DNA of 64,000 nt from Peribacillus frigoritolerans_B (GTDB lineage: Bacteria; Bacillota; Bacilli; Bacillales; DSM-1321), in contig NZ_JBIWES010000004.1 of the NCBI RefSeq assembly GCF_044762665.1, forward strand, positions 62,001 through 126,000, read 5' to 3'. The notes under the pieces are model-generated. The model was not told the origin of the DNA, did no database searches, and worked only from the letters and a program-made list of their open reading frames with translations. Made by a program: the position numbers and the translations under genes. Each line of letters opens with the position of its first letter. Positions within the stretch are counted from its first letter, which is position 1. Below are positions 25,115 to 34,239 of the stretch, one piece after another.

Positions 25115-26113
25115 TTAACTGTTAAGGATTTCCCTGGCAATCAATCGAAACGAATTAAGCCGATCCTCCAACTTATGAGTGATGGTTATCAGCATGATTT
25201 CATCTGCTTGATATTTCTCCTGAATCTCCAATAGGCGATCTTTAACTTGTGAAGGGGTACCAAAAATCAATTTTTTATGCATGGTTTCCATCTGTGTTTT
25301 TTCTTTTTCAGTCCATTCATGATTCCTTACCTCTTCTATACTTGGAACCTGCTTCATTGCCCCATGTCCACTTTGAATCTTCCATAGGGTGTTGCTGAGG
25401 GCGATTTCTTTCGCATATTCTTCCGTTTCAGCACAAATGGCCGATACCGTAACAATCGTTTTAGGTGCTTTGAGTAACCCTTTTGTTTGAAAGTGCTCAC
25501 GGTACTGTTGAAAACTCTGCACGCCATCATTTTCACTCATGAATTCACCAAAGGCGTATGCAGTTCCATTCTCAGCGGCAAGTTTTGCACTTTTTCCGCT
25601 TGTTCCCAATATCCATGGTTCAGGTGATACCATTGGGATAGGAGCAGCAGAGACATTTGAAAACGGATGTTCATTCGGAAATTCATCTCTAATAAAATTC
25701 AGCAGTTCTTGAACAAGTTCGGGCATTTTGTAAACATTCTGAAGAAAATTATCGGATAAGGCCATCGTGGCTTCGGCAGATCCACCAGGAGCACGTCCCA
25801 TTCCTATATCAATCCGGCCTGGAAAAAGAGTGGCTAGCATATTATACGTCTCTGCTATTCGGTATGGCTTATAATGTGGAAGCAGCACTGCCCCTGATCC
25901 AATCCGGATATTTTTTGTTTGTGCACCAATATAGCTTATCAAAACCTCTGGAACGGAACAGGCCAATCCCGGCAGATCATGATGTTCAGTAAACCAGATT
26001 CTGCTATAACCCAGTCTATCTCCTTCTTGCGCTAGTTGAAGTGAAGCCTGCAAAGCTTCTTGTGCTGATTGTCCGGATGCAATTGGGGATTGATCCAAAA
26101 TGCTCAATTTCAT
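25115..26113 (-). CDS. LLM-class flavin-dependent oxidoreductase, paralogue
   Basis: 332 residues. The same landmarks as the neighbour: SILDQSPIASGQSAQEALQA, SRIWFTEHHDLPGLACSVP, IRIGSGAVLLPHYKPYRIAE, PGRIDIGMGRAPGGS and WILGTSGKSAKLAAENG. ATG at 26113 is chosen because GGAGG lies seven bases upstream; an in-frame start at 26158 has no site. The pair probably arose by tandem duplication and has diverged strongly. They may use FMNH2 from an SsuE-type reductase such as the one at 14975, but no linkage shows this. Confidence 0.9.
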   Translation of the reverse strand: MKLSILDQSPIASGQSAQEALQASLQLAQEGDRLGYSRIWFTEHHDLPGLACSVPEVLISYIGAQTKNIRIGSGAVLLPHYKPYRIAETYNMLATLFPGRIDIGMGRAPGGSAEATMALSDNFLQNVYKMPELVQELLNFIRDEFPNEHPFSNVSAAPIPMVSPEPWILGTSGKSAKLAAENGTAYAFGEFMSENDGVQSFQQYREHFQTKGLLKAPKTIVTVSAICAETEEYAKEIALSNTLWKIQSGHGAMKQVPSIEEVRNHEWTEKEKTQMETMHKKLIFGTPSQVKDRLLEIQEKYQADEIMLITITHKLEDRLNSFRLIAREILNS

Positions 26114-26360
26114 TTTGTTACCTCCTTTCTTGGCTTTCGTAACATAATGGTAAATCATAACTAGTCGAAAGTCGCCTGAAACGCTTGCTTTGTTATTTTA
26201 GTTTGCAGCCTTTAGCAAAAAATATAAGGAGATGAATCCAAATTGGGGAGTATAAGTAAATAATATATTCTAACGAGGTGTTTGTTTTAATATATCAATG
26301 ACGTAAGGGACTGAAGTAATCGTCGCTTATTCTATCGAGGTCTTTTTAAGGATATATGTT

Positions 26361-26390
26361 AAAAAGAAAAGCCCTTTTTAAGGGCTTTTC
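26361..26390 (-). terminator. Terminator of the helicase gene
   Basis: Stem GAAAAGCCC/GGGCTTTTC (26366-26374, 26382-26390), loop of seven, then TTTTT on the minus strand; six bases past the stop. Confidence 0.88.
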
Positions 26391-26395
26391 AGGAG

Positions 26396-28642
26396 CTATT
26401 CACTTTTTTTGAATTGAGATAGTAATTCATCCGCCATTATTTGTGAATCCAAACGAGCCGCTATAAATGGGGGATGAACCCGATTATTGGACTCTACGGG
26501 CAATCCTAGCCAGATAACTCGATTATCAAAGATGATAAAGGAAAAGGAAATAGGTGAACAAATAAAATGATCCGGGATGATATCAGGGTTTCTTTTTGCT
26601 GATATGATCGTCAATTTCACTGCTGGATTCCGTTTTATTAAATATTGCTGCCATTCTTCCGACAAACTGTTCAAATCCGGTACAGCGATAACGATCCCAT
26701 GTTTTGTTGATTCAATATCTTCCTGAAAATCCCCCAATTTACGGGCATGCATCCATCGCAATTTCGGGTGCTGGTGGTTAACCCAATTTCCAATGTCTTT
26801 CTTTGATACAATCTGATCATTTTGAATTTGATGATCGACAAGCTGACGAAGTGTTTTACTGCGATAAACGTGTTTGTTAACAAACGAAGTGTCACATACA
26901 TGTACGAACTTACCCTTAGTCCTTGTTATGGCCACGTTAATCAGCCTTTCACTTTCTCTCCCTGTCAATAACATTCCAGCCCTGTTTTGCGGATAACTAT
27001 CAACAGTGTCAAAGATCATCATTTCACGTTCACTTCCCTGGAAACGATGTACAGTTGCAGCGATGATATCCGCCGTTTGCCGTTCTTTTTCATATAAGTC
27101 ATCCAATAGTTTTTCCATCAATTCTGCCTGAGCCCGATATGGTGCGACATAACCAATTGACCTTGACCCGCCCACATAAGCTTCATGAATCAGCTGAAAA
27201 GATAAAAGCAATTGCCATAAATTCATTCTTGAGTGGGAGGTCCGTTCAGTGATGCAATATTCCCCTGCAAAACTAGTATCGAGAAGTGCCGCTGCCCTAT
27301 TGGCAAACGGTTCCGCCAGCATTATGCCCTCCCTGCTAGTCGCAACACTTTTATGATCGCCAACAAAATTGTTATAGACGACACGATTAGTGAATGCTGA
27401 AATTTCCGGATGCATGCGGCGCTGTTCCTTTAATAGGAATAAATGGGGATGGAGTTCTCCTTCTTCAACAGACTGGGCGACACCGGCCCGATGAAATATG
27501 TCTTCCTTCAGCCATAGTTTCACGAGGGAATCACGAGCCGAAGCAATGGGTGGCAATTGTTTGAAATCACCACAAACGATAATATGCTTGGCTAACGCTG
27601 CAGCAAAAGCCACTTGAGGTACGTAAGCCATACTCGCTTCGTCCAAGATGACCAGATCATACTCCTTTTGATAAACCGTTTCGTCATTTGCTGCTTTAGC
27701 TAAGGTCGTCCCGATGACTTTTGCTTCTTTTACGAATTGAATCTCTTTTTGGCGGATTTTCTCCAAGACTTTGGCCAGCTTTTTCTCTATCTCAATTAAT
27801 TGATCTGTATCCCTTTTACTGAAGGACCCTGCCAAGTCATATTTTAATAGACGTTTCTCTTCGCCAAGCTCTTCTTTTTCTTTAATTAATGTCGGTTCAT
27901 GTTTACCTAATAATTCCCCCGTAACAATATCATCATGGATAGCTAGTGATTCACCGATTTGAGATCCATAGCGAAGCACATCGCCTTCTTTGAAACGATC
28001 CTTCTTTTTAATGAATGATGAAATTTCAGCCATCAAAACATCGACTGCCTGGTTGCTATGGGACAAAACCAGAACTTTTTTAGCTTGTAAATAATGATTG
28101 GCTACTGTACGAGCCAATGTATAGGTTTTTCCTGTTCCAGGGGGTCCCCAAACAAAAGTGACAGGATTGAACTTCGAGCGGGCATATAATTCTTTCACAC
28201 TGCTTTGTTTTTCGGTTAAAGGATGTTTTTGCGGCATGGACGGATCCATCAGGCGCTTGATCCGAAGCCTTTTCCTTTTACTTCTCTTGATTTCATCCAA
28301 GCGGATGTTCAATTGCTCCAGCAATTCCCAGGGATCATGGTATAAAAAGGCTTCACCGATGATATCGCCTAACGAACGATCAAAAACAATGATTATACTT
28401 TTCCCTTCCGATGAGAGGATCCTTCCATCCTGTTTAATCCCTCCCCATTCCAATCGAACGAGGGAACCGACAGGGATTTTTACCGATGAACCTGTTTCAA
28501 AATAATAGTTGAAGGAACCTTCACTTGTAAGCAGATGGCCGTTCGAAACCAAGTATTTTGTGCTGCCATATTTTTTCAAATGCAGGATTTCAAGTTGAAG
28601 TGCCTGCTGCCATTCTTTTATATAATTTACTGTCGAATTCAT
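26396..28642 (-). CDS. Superfamily I DNA/RNA helicase, DNA2/NAM7-like, with C-terminal PLD-like segment
   Basis: Nucleic acid-dependent ATPase/helicase of 748 residues. Walker A is VWGPPGTGKTYTLART (about residues 165-180), Walker B VILDEASMAYVPQ, motif III VCGDFKQLPPIASA, motif V TVHRFQGSEREMMIF and motif VI VAITRTKGKF. The N-terminal ~100 residues form a beta-rich OB-like region and residues about 240-320 a charged coiled-coil insertion. The last ~110 residues (WMHARKLGDFQEDIEST, then LTIISAKRN and IWLGLP) resemble a phospholipase D-like domain lacking the HKD residues. No partner genes. Role probably in DNA repair or RNA metabolism, not determinable here. Confidence 0.88.
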   Translation of the reverse strand: MNSTVNYIKEWQQALQLEILHLKKYGSTKYLVSNGHLLTSEGSFNYYFETGSSVKIPVGSLVRLEWGGIKQDGRILSSEGKSIIIVFDRSLGDIIGEAFLYHDPWELLEQLNIRLDEIKRSKRKRLRIKRLMDPSMPQKHPLTEKQSSVKELYARSKFNPVTFVWGPPGTGKTYTLARTVANHYLQAKKVLVLSHSNQAVDVLMAEISSFIKKKDRFKEGDVLRYGSQIGESLAIHDDIVTGELLGKHEPTLIKEKEELGEEKRLLKYDLAGSFSKRDTDQLIEIEKKLAKVLEKIRQKEIQFVKEAKVIGTTLAKAANDETVYQKEYDLVILDEASMAYVPQVAFAAALAKHIIVCGDFKQLPPIASARDSLVKLWLKEDIFHRAGVAQSVEEGELHPHLFLLKEQRRMHPEISAFTNRVVYNNFVGDHKSVATSREGIMLAEPFANRAAALLDTSFAGEYCITERTSHSRMNLWQLLLSFQLIHEAYVGGSRSIGYVAPYRAQAELMEKLLDDLYEKERQTADIIAATVHRFQGSEREMMIFDTVDSYPQNRAGMLLTGRESERLINVAITRTKGKFVHVCDTSFVNKHVYRSKTLRQLVDHQIQNDQIVSKKDIGNWVNHQHPKLRWMHARKLGDFQEDIESTKHGIVIAVPDLNSLSEEWQQYLIKRNPAVKLTIISAKRNPDIIPDHFICSPISFSFIIFDNRVIWLGLPVESNNRVHPPFIAARLDSQIMADELLSQFKKSE

Positions 28643-28764
28643 TTTTCACTTTCCTCACAAAATATGCCATTGTAGTACAAAGAAACTGGCCCATTGGCTA
28701 GGCTCCGATGTTGAAAATAACGCTGTCATCATCACTTTTTTCGCGAATTACCTGTTTCTTTTGC

Positions 28765-28800
28765 ATATAGAATAAGGCCCAATCAAATTGATTGGGCCTT
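28765..28800 (-). terminator. Terminator of pepF
   Basis: Stem AAGGCCCAATC/GATTGGGCCTT (28774-28784, 28790-28800), loop of five, then TTATTCTAT on the minus strand. About 75 bases past the pepF stop. Confidence 0.75.
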
Positions 28801-28875
28801 TCCTACGCCAATGTTTTAACTATAGCATTTTTTATAACATCATACCATGGGCTCTTTTGGAAGAAATGGTTTAGA

Positions 28876-30672
28876 TTAGCCTTCTGTCAACTCAGTGAAT
28901 TGGTCGACGAGATCACTGAAAATCTTCATTGCATTTTCGATTGGATCAGGTTTAGTTAAATCTACGCCTGTTTTCTTAAGAAGCTCCAATGGGAAATCGG
29001 AACTCCCGCTTTTCAAGAAGGTCAAATAACTTTCAAGTGTTTTTTTGTCCCCAGAAAGGATCTTATCAGCGATCGTAATGGCTGAAACGTAACCAGTAGC
29101 ATATTTGTAAACATAAAATGGACGATAAAAGTGTGGGATGCGAGACCAGCCATACTTCACTTCTTCATCGAAAATTATTTCATCTCCATTATATGCACGA
29201 AATATCGATTCATAGGCTGTATTAAAAACCTCGGCATTTAGAGGTTCATCATTTTCAGCTTTTTCATGTACAATCTTTTCGAACTCCGCAAACATCACTT
29301 GTGTGAAGAATGTTCCTTTAAAACTATCTATGAAATGGTTAAGTAAATGTTTTTTCTTCTGAACGTCTTTTGTTGTCTTAATTAAATGGCGAATCAAAAG
29401 GATTTCATTCACAGTGGAAGCAACTTCAGCGACAAAAATGGAATATCCAGCACTTATTTGCGGTTGGTATTTTGAGCTATAGTATGAATGCATGCCATGT
29501 CCGGATTCATGTGCAAGTGTAAATACGCTGTCTAAATCATCACGGTGATTTAATAAGATGAAAGGGTGAACACCATAAAGTCCTAAATTGTAAGCACCTG
29601 AACGTTTTCCAGGTGTTTCCCTGACGTCGATATATCTGTTTTCCTTAAAGGTTTTAAGGATCGTTATATACTCTTCGCCAAGAGGTTTCAGTGCCTCCAA
29701 CATTAAGGAAAAACCATCATCGTAAGAAATCTCCTCTTTAGCCCCTTCGACTAATGGTACACTTAAATCATAAGCACGCAATTCTTCTACACCCAGCAAT
29801 TTTTTTCTTAAATGAATGTATTTATGCATGGGGCCAATATTTTGCTTAGTAGACATAATCAAATTATCATATACCTCTTTTGGAACTTGATCTCCAAATA
29901 AGGATTTTTCCAAGGCAGATGGATAATTTCTTAGTTTTGAAAGATTCACATTATTTTTGATTGCCGTGGAAAGTGTGGAAGCGATTGTATTCTTCAATTG
30001 TACATATGGCTGATAATATGCGAAATAGGCCTCTTTTCTTTTATCGCGATCATCATCTTCAATCAATTTGGAATACATTCCTCGCGTCAGCTCTACCCTC
30101 TCGCCGTCTTCATTCGTAACTTCCCCAAACTTTATATCAGCATTGTTGATCATCCCGAACGTTTTTTGTGGAGCTGAAAAGGCTTCGCCTATTTGGGAAA
30201 GCACCTCTTCCTGTTCTTTCGTTAATACATGGGCTTTATAGCGGAAGGAATCCAGTAGATCCTCCTCAAAATATTTCAAACCCTCGATTTCATTTATGTA
30301 CCCTTTTAATGTGTGTTCTTCCAGGCTCAAAAGAAACGGCATGAAAAATGCAGAAGCATTGCTTATTTTCTGCCCTAACTTACCAGCTCGATCCAGCAAT
30401 GCTTGTGATGAGGTTACCCGCGTATCCAGATCCGCTTGCAGCATGGCAAATACATATAGCTTATTATAAATGTACCCAAGTTCCTCACTTAATCGTAAAT
30501 ACTCGAACAAATCTTGAGCTGACTTAATATGCCCATCGTAAGTTTTTAACTTTTCTGTCATCTTCAGGACTTCTTGATAATCTTTATCCCAATTACCCTG
30601 ATCTTCGTAAATATCCTTTAAATTCCATGTTTCTTCTATTTTTATTTCGTCGCGTGATTTAAACGTTTGCAT
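28876..30672 (-). CDS. pepF: Oligoendopeptidase F (M3B metallopeptidase)
   Basis: Cytoplasmic zinc endopeptidase that degrades oligopeptides. The zinc site is FTLAHESGHGMHSYY (HEXXH) with the third ligand in FVAEVASTVNEI about 25 residues on. N-terminal helical region opens with SRDEIKIEETWNLKDIYED, typical of PepF; HFYRPFYVYKYATGY near the C-terminus is also typical. The ATG at 30672 is preferred, as AAGGAAG is ten bases upstream; an in-frame ATG at 30693 is possible. 598 residues. Monocistronic, with a terminator. Confidence 0.95.
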   Translation of the reverse strand: MQTFKSRDEIKIEETWNLKDIYEDQGNWDKDYQEVLKMTEKLKTYDGHIKSAQDLFEYLRLSEELGYIYNKLYVFAMLQADLDTRVTSSQALLDRAGKLGQKISNASAFFMPFLLSLEEHTLKGYINEIEGLKYFEEDLLDSFRYKAHVLTKEQEEVLSQIGEAFSAPQKTFGMINNADIKFGEVTNEDGERVELTRGMYSKLIEDDDRDKRKEAYFAYYQPYVQLKNTIASTLSTAIKNNVNLSKLRNYPSALEKSLFGDQVPKEVYDNLIMSTKQNIGPMHKYIHLRKKLLGVEELRAYDLSVPLVEGAKEEISYDDGFSLMLEALKPLGEEYITILKTFKENRYIDVRETPGKRSGAYNLGLYGVHPFILLNHRDDLDSVFTLAHESGHGMHSYYSSKYQPQISAGYSIFVAEVASTVNEILLIRHLIKTTKDVQKKKHLLNHFIDSFKGTFFTQVMFAEFEKIVHEKAENDEPLNAEVFNTAYESIFRAYNGDEIIFDEEVKYGWSRIPHFYRPFYVYKYATGYVSAITIADKILSGDKKTLESYLTFLKSGSSDFPLELLKKTGVDLTKPDPIENAMKIFSDLVDQFTELTEG

Positions 30673-30743
30673 ATCGTCTGCACTTCCTTTCATGCTTATA
30701 GCTTACCCTTTATTATAATCGACTTTCAGAAAAATCTGCATAG

Positions 30744-30777
30744 AAAAACCAGTATGCTAAAAATACATACTGGTTTT
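30744..30777 (-). terminator. Terminator of azoR
   Basis: Stem AAAACCAGTATG/CATACTGGTTTT (30745-30756, 30766-30777), loop of nine; TTCTATGC follows on the minus strand. Eleven bases past the stop. Confidence 0.82.
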
Positions 30778-30788
30778 CCTTTTTAAAA

Positions 30789-31415
30789 TTAGAATTTTGC
30801 TGCAGTTTCAGCAACTTTCGCCAATCCTTCTGCAACGATATCCTGTGAGCGATCTGGGTACTGATTATGTCCCTCGATTACGACTGTTTCCGGGTTTTTT
30901 ATGCCCCATAAGTTTAAATTCATCGTTACATATTTCTCTGCCATTTCGCCAGCATCCATACCAGGCAATGCATAATCGGATCCACGCGCATTAAGTAAAG
31001 CCACTTTTTTACCTCCAGCTAAGCCGACAGGGCCTTCAGCTGTATATTTGAATGTTGTTCCCGCTTGGGCAAGGTAAGAAATATAAGTTACCAATGGTGC
31101 CGGAACCGTTGCGTTCCAGAGCGGGAAGGCAAATACCACTTTATCCGCAGCAAGGAATTGATTCAAGTATTGTTGCACGATATCGGCAATCTTCACTTCT
31201 TCTTCAGTCAATTCCATGCCTTGGTTGCGTTTATATAGGGCAGTGATTGCAGTGTTTCCGTAGTAAGGCAAGTTCAGTTTAAATAAATCCAATTCAGTTA
31301 TTTCATCGTTACTATTTGCTTCCTTATATGCGTTCAAAAACGTTTCATACATTTTGACACTAATAGCTTGATCCGCTGGGCGGTCATTTGATTTAACAAA
31401 CAATACTTTAGACAT
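30789..31415 (-). CDS. azoR: FMN-dependent NADH:quinone/azo oxidoreductase
   Basis: Flavodoxin-fold two-electron reductase of azo compounds and quinones. 208 residues. VLFVKSNDRPADQAISVKMY binds FMN phosphate; FAFPLWNATVPAPLVTYISY (about residues 96-115) and LLNARGSDYALPG are family signatures, the last with the Gly-rich FMN loop. ATG at 31415 follows GGGGGAAC. Single gene with its own terminator. Such genes are often induced by quinone or disulfide stress in Bacillus, but no operator was recognised. Confidence 0.94.
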   Translation of the reverse strand: MSKVLFVKSNDRPADQAISVKMYETFLNAYKEANSNDEITELDLFKLNLPYYGNTAITALYKRNQGMELTEEEVKIADIVQQYLNQFLAADKVVFAFPLWNATVPAPLVTYISYLAQAGTTFKYTAEGPVGLAGGKKVALLNARGSDYALPGMDAGEMAEKYVTMNLNLWGIKNPETVVIEGHNQYPDRSQDIVAEGLAKVAETAAKF

Positions 31416-31599
31416 CTTTGTTCCCCCAATTGTTAATTTTGTATGTTTTTATAAAAATAGCATTTAATCCATATATCTCGAATTAACTGCAATTGGTACT
31501 TTCACATTATAAAACCGAAAATCCAATAAGGCAAGGATTATGTTTTTTAATTTTCAGCGCCTGGATTTTTTATCTCCGCCGCTTCCTAAGTAAGAAGCG

Positions 31600-31628
31600 A
31601 AAAAACCGCGAGCGATTTGCTCACGGTT
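31600..31628 (-). terminator. Terminator overlapping the YqcI/YcgG stop codon
   Basis: Stem AACCGCGAGC/GCTCACGGTT with one mismatch (31604-31613, 31619-31628), then TTTTCG on the minus strand. The hairpin begins inside the stop codon. Confidence 0.8.
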
Positions 31629-32364
31629 AAGTTAACTCTTTATGATGGAAGGGACACTTACCTTTTATCGGTTCTATATCATCCCCTATGAAAAATTGTT
31701 TCCATTCATTATGATTTACATCGCCAAAGTGACTGATATCAGGATGTTTCGGAAGATTATCCCATTTCTCCACTCGTTCCCGGACCTTTTCACGCGACAT
31801 GATTCCGCCTTTTTCCGTTCCTTCCAAGCCTTCAAAGATCATCCGGGGTTGGAATCCAAGGACAAGGCTATTTCCTAAATCGCGAGTTTTACGCTGTTTA
31901 TAAGCAGGTGCATTACCAAAGACAAAGATTGGTTCCCCTGCAAAATGATAGTCCCATAAATAATGATCGGGATCTTTCGGCTTTTCAATTGGCCAAGGTT
32001 TTTCATCCGCTTTATGTAGGTATTGCAGGATATCCCAAAACCTTTTACGGTAAAATTCTATATCACCCTCAATTGATTCAGGCTCCATAAAGACGAAAAG
32101 GCCGTGCCTTATATATGGTGGTTCCTGAAATAAATCAAGAAAGCTTTCCACTGCTTTTGGTAGATTGGACCAATCTTTCTGTGTGATATAAGCATAACGG
32201 AGTTCCCCTTTATTTTCAGCTTTCATACCAAAATAACAAGGAAAGGTTTTATCGGTCACTGTATCATGGAATGTTTGATATTCCTTGATTAGCCATTGCG
32301 GCACTCGATCGGGATTTGTCATATCTTCTTTTGTTAACAAACTTGAATTAGCAGTCAGCATCAT
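31627..32364 (-). CDS. YqcI/YcgG family protein
   Basis: 245 residues without signal or membrane segment. The YqcI/YcgG pattern is seen as FPCYFGMKAENKGELRYAYI (about residues 41-60), RHGLFVFMEPE, FWDILQYLH and YHFAGEPIFVFGNAPAYKQR with SRDL replaced by TRDLGNSLVLGFQPRMIF. It ends CPFHHKE. B. subtilis has homologues YqcI and YcgG. The biochemical role is unknown; the Cys/His pairs (FPCYF, CPFHH) hint at metal or haem binding, which is speculation. ATG at 32364 or the adjacent ATG at 32361 after AAGGAG. Confidence 0.87.
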   Translation of the reverse strand: MMLTANSSLLTKEDMTNPDRVPQWLIKEYQTFHDTVTDKTFPCYFGMKAENKGELRYAYITQKDWSNLPKAVESFLDLFQEPPYIRHGLFVFMEPESIEGDIEFYRKRFWDILQYLHKADEKPWPIEKPKDPDHYLWDYHFAGEPIFVFGNAPAYKQRKTRDLGNSLVLGFQPRMIFEGLEGTEKGGIMSREKVRERVEKWDNLPKHPDISHFGDVNHNEWKQFFIGDDIEPIKGKCPFHHKELT

Positions 32365-32560
32365 TTTTCTCCTTAAATCGTTTTATTATATGTTACCCGC
32401 TTTAAATAAACTAAAACTTCTTCTTAGAATGGCAAATCAATTCAATCAGGTTCATCCTATATAATCGCTGGATTCCAATAAAAAAAACATTCGATCTGCA
32501 GGTTAATCATTTTCTTTACATTAGGATAACCTAAGAAAAAAATAGGAGGAGTGTTGCTAA

Positions 32561-32815
32561 ATGGCAAGGAGAAGGAAAATTTTAGTATCTGAAGCACGAA
32601 AAGGTCTTGATGATTTAAAAGCCAAAGTCGCTGGTACAACGAATCCCGAAGAGGCAAAGTTTGAAGTAGCGAAAGAAATTGGCGTACCGCTTAAAAAAGA
32701 CTATAACGGTGAACTGACATCCAAGCAAAATGGAAAAATAGGCGGAAAGTTAGGCGGAGGCATGGTGAAGGAACTTATAAAGATGGCACAGGAAAACTTA
32801 GGAAAAAAGCATTAA
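32561..32815 (+). CDS. Alpha/beta-type small acid-soluble spore protein
   Basis: DNA-binding spore protein that protects the chromosome in dormant spores. 84 residues. The core helix EEAKFEVAKEIGVPL carries the GPR protease cleavage context (cut expected after the Glu of KFEVAKE), and NGKIGGKLGGGMVKELIKMA is the second conserved helix with the Gly-rich turn. An N-terminal lysine-rich extension (MARRRKILVSEARKGLDDLK) makes it slightly longer than the major SspA/B proteins. AGGAGG precedes the ATG. Expression by sigma-G is expected, though no convincing -10/-35 was seen. This gene is direct evidence for a spore former. Confidence 0.93.
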   Translation: MARRRKILVSEARKGLDDLKAKVAGTTNPEEAKFEVAKEIGVPLKKDYNGELTSKQNGKIGGKLGGGMVKELIKMAQENLGKKH

Positions 32816-32866
32816 ATAGAGTAATGTTTGAATGAAAAATTATGGAATTAAACAGGTTAGAACGCA

Positions 32867-32898
32867 AAAAAAGCCAACCTTTACAGGCTGGCTTTTTT
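32867..32898. terminator. Bidirectional terminator between the spore protein and alcohol dehydrogenase genes
   Basis: Arms of 13 with one mismatch (AAAAAAGCCAACC at 32867-32879, GGCTGGCTTTTTT at 32886-32898), A-run on one side and T-run on the other; it serves both convergent genes. Confidence 0.9.
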
Positions 32899-32902
32899 AG
32901 TG

Positions 32903-34114
32903 TCAATTAATTCTAACGGGTGAAACTCTTGAAACAACTGACATTATTAATTCCTCTGACATCGGGTAATTAGCGGCAGCTGGATCCGTCACGACTGCTT
33001 TCAGAATTCTTTCCATATCCGACTGGTTAATTCCATAGGCGCTGAAGTCGGAGGGCAGCCCAAGATCAGATAGAAATACACGGAGCTTTTCTACCACTTT
33101 CGCTAAGATCCCTTTTGAATCTTCATCCTGTATTTTTACACTAAAGGCTTCGGCTAACAAATGAACCTTTGGAAGATATAAATCGGGGGTTGATTCCATG
33201 ACGACCGGTAGTAATACGGCATTGGCCAATCCATGCGGAATACGGAATAACGCCCCGTATGCGTGGGCAAAGTTATGAACCGGAATCGCATTCAATGCAC
33301 TGCAAAATGCAGTGATTCCCATCATGCTTCCATGCAGCATTTCCATTCTAGCCTCAATATTCGTTCCGTCCTTTACTGCCCTCGGTAAATTTCTTTCAAT
33401 AACTCGAATGGCCTGATATGCATATGCATCGGTTATTGATGTCGCTGCAGGTGAAATGATCGCTTCAATTGCATGTGTCAATGCATCGGCACCAGTATAC
33501 GCCGTAATGTCAGATGGCAGTCCGACTGTTAAATCGGGATCTAGAATGGCAACATCCGAACTTAAAAAAACATTGTATATATTCATTTTGACTTTTTTAT
33601 GTTCATTATATATGACTGCGATCGGGGATACTTCGGAACCGGTTCCTGCTGTTGTGGCTACGGAAATATGCGGGATATTCATGGATTGTGCTTTTGGAAA
33701 ACCCTCATACAGAAAACCGCTTGGTATTGAATCATTTATATCCGTAATTCCTTTATATAATCCGTATTTCAATGCTTTTGCGGTATCGATGACACTCCCT
33801 CCGCCAATGGCAAGTATGGCATCGGCATGAACTTCGCGTGCATATTTCAATGCTTCGTTTACACATTTACTCGCTGCGTCTTGTGTAACACCCAGAAACT
33901 GTCCAACTATTTCAGCTTTGGCACCTAATTTCTGCTGTTCAAAAGTTTCGGCAACTTGTTGAACGACGCCTGCATTCTCCAAGCCCACATCACTCACGAG
34001 TAAAATCCTTTTTGCCCCCAGACCATTGAATAGGCCCGGAATGAGTGAACGAGTGTTAGTGCCACTGTAAACAGAAGACCTTAACCAAAAATTCGAATGA
34101 GCATTTACCTTCAT
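32903..34114 (-). CDS. Iron-containing (group III) alcohol dehydrogenase
   Basis: NAD(P)-dependent dehydrogenase of 403 residues. GGGSVIDTAKALKY binds the cofactor; TAGTGSEVSPIAVI and KMNIYNVFLSSDVAILDPDL follow; metal ligands are the Asp of ILDPDLT, the His of GADALTHAIEA, and two His in NFAHAYGALFRIPHGLANA. Substrate could be butanol, 1,3-propanediol, lactaldehyde or a sugar acid semialdehyde; motifs do not decide. ATG at 34114 follows GGGGTG. It lies 125 bases downstream of the R2lox gene in the same direction with no clear terminator between, so they may be co-transcribed. Confidence 0.92.
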   Translation of the reverse strand: MKVNAHSNFWLRSSVYSGTNTRSLIPGLFNGLGAKRILLVSDVGLENAGVVQQVAETFEQQKLGAKAEIVGQFLGVTQDAASKCVNEALKYAREVHADAILAIGGGSVIDTAKALKYGLYKGITDINDSIPSGFLYEGFPKAQSMNIPHISVATTAGTGSEVSPIAVIYNEHKKVKMNIYNVFLSSDVAILDPDLTVGLPSDITAYTGADALTHAIEAIISPAATSITDAYAYQAIRVIERNLPRAVKDGTNIEARMEMLHGSMMGITAFCSALNAIPVHNFAHAYGALFRIPHGLANAVLLPVVMESTPDLYLPKVHLLAEAFSVKIQDEDSKGILAKVVEKLRVFLSDLGLPSDFSAYGINQSDMERILKAVVTDPAAANYPMSEELIMSVVSRVSPVRIN

Positions 34115-34239
34115 AAAGTTTCACCCCAGATTTAATAGTCTATATTCGCAGTTAAGGATAGTTCACATTGCTTACATTTCCTGATGGCCATTCATTATTA
34201 AATATAAACCTACCAGTATGCTTGTATCTTATTTCGGCA

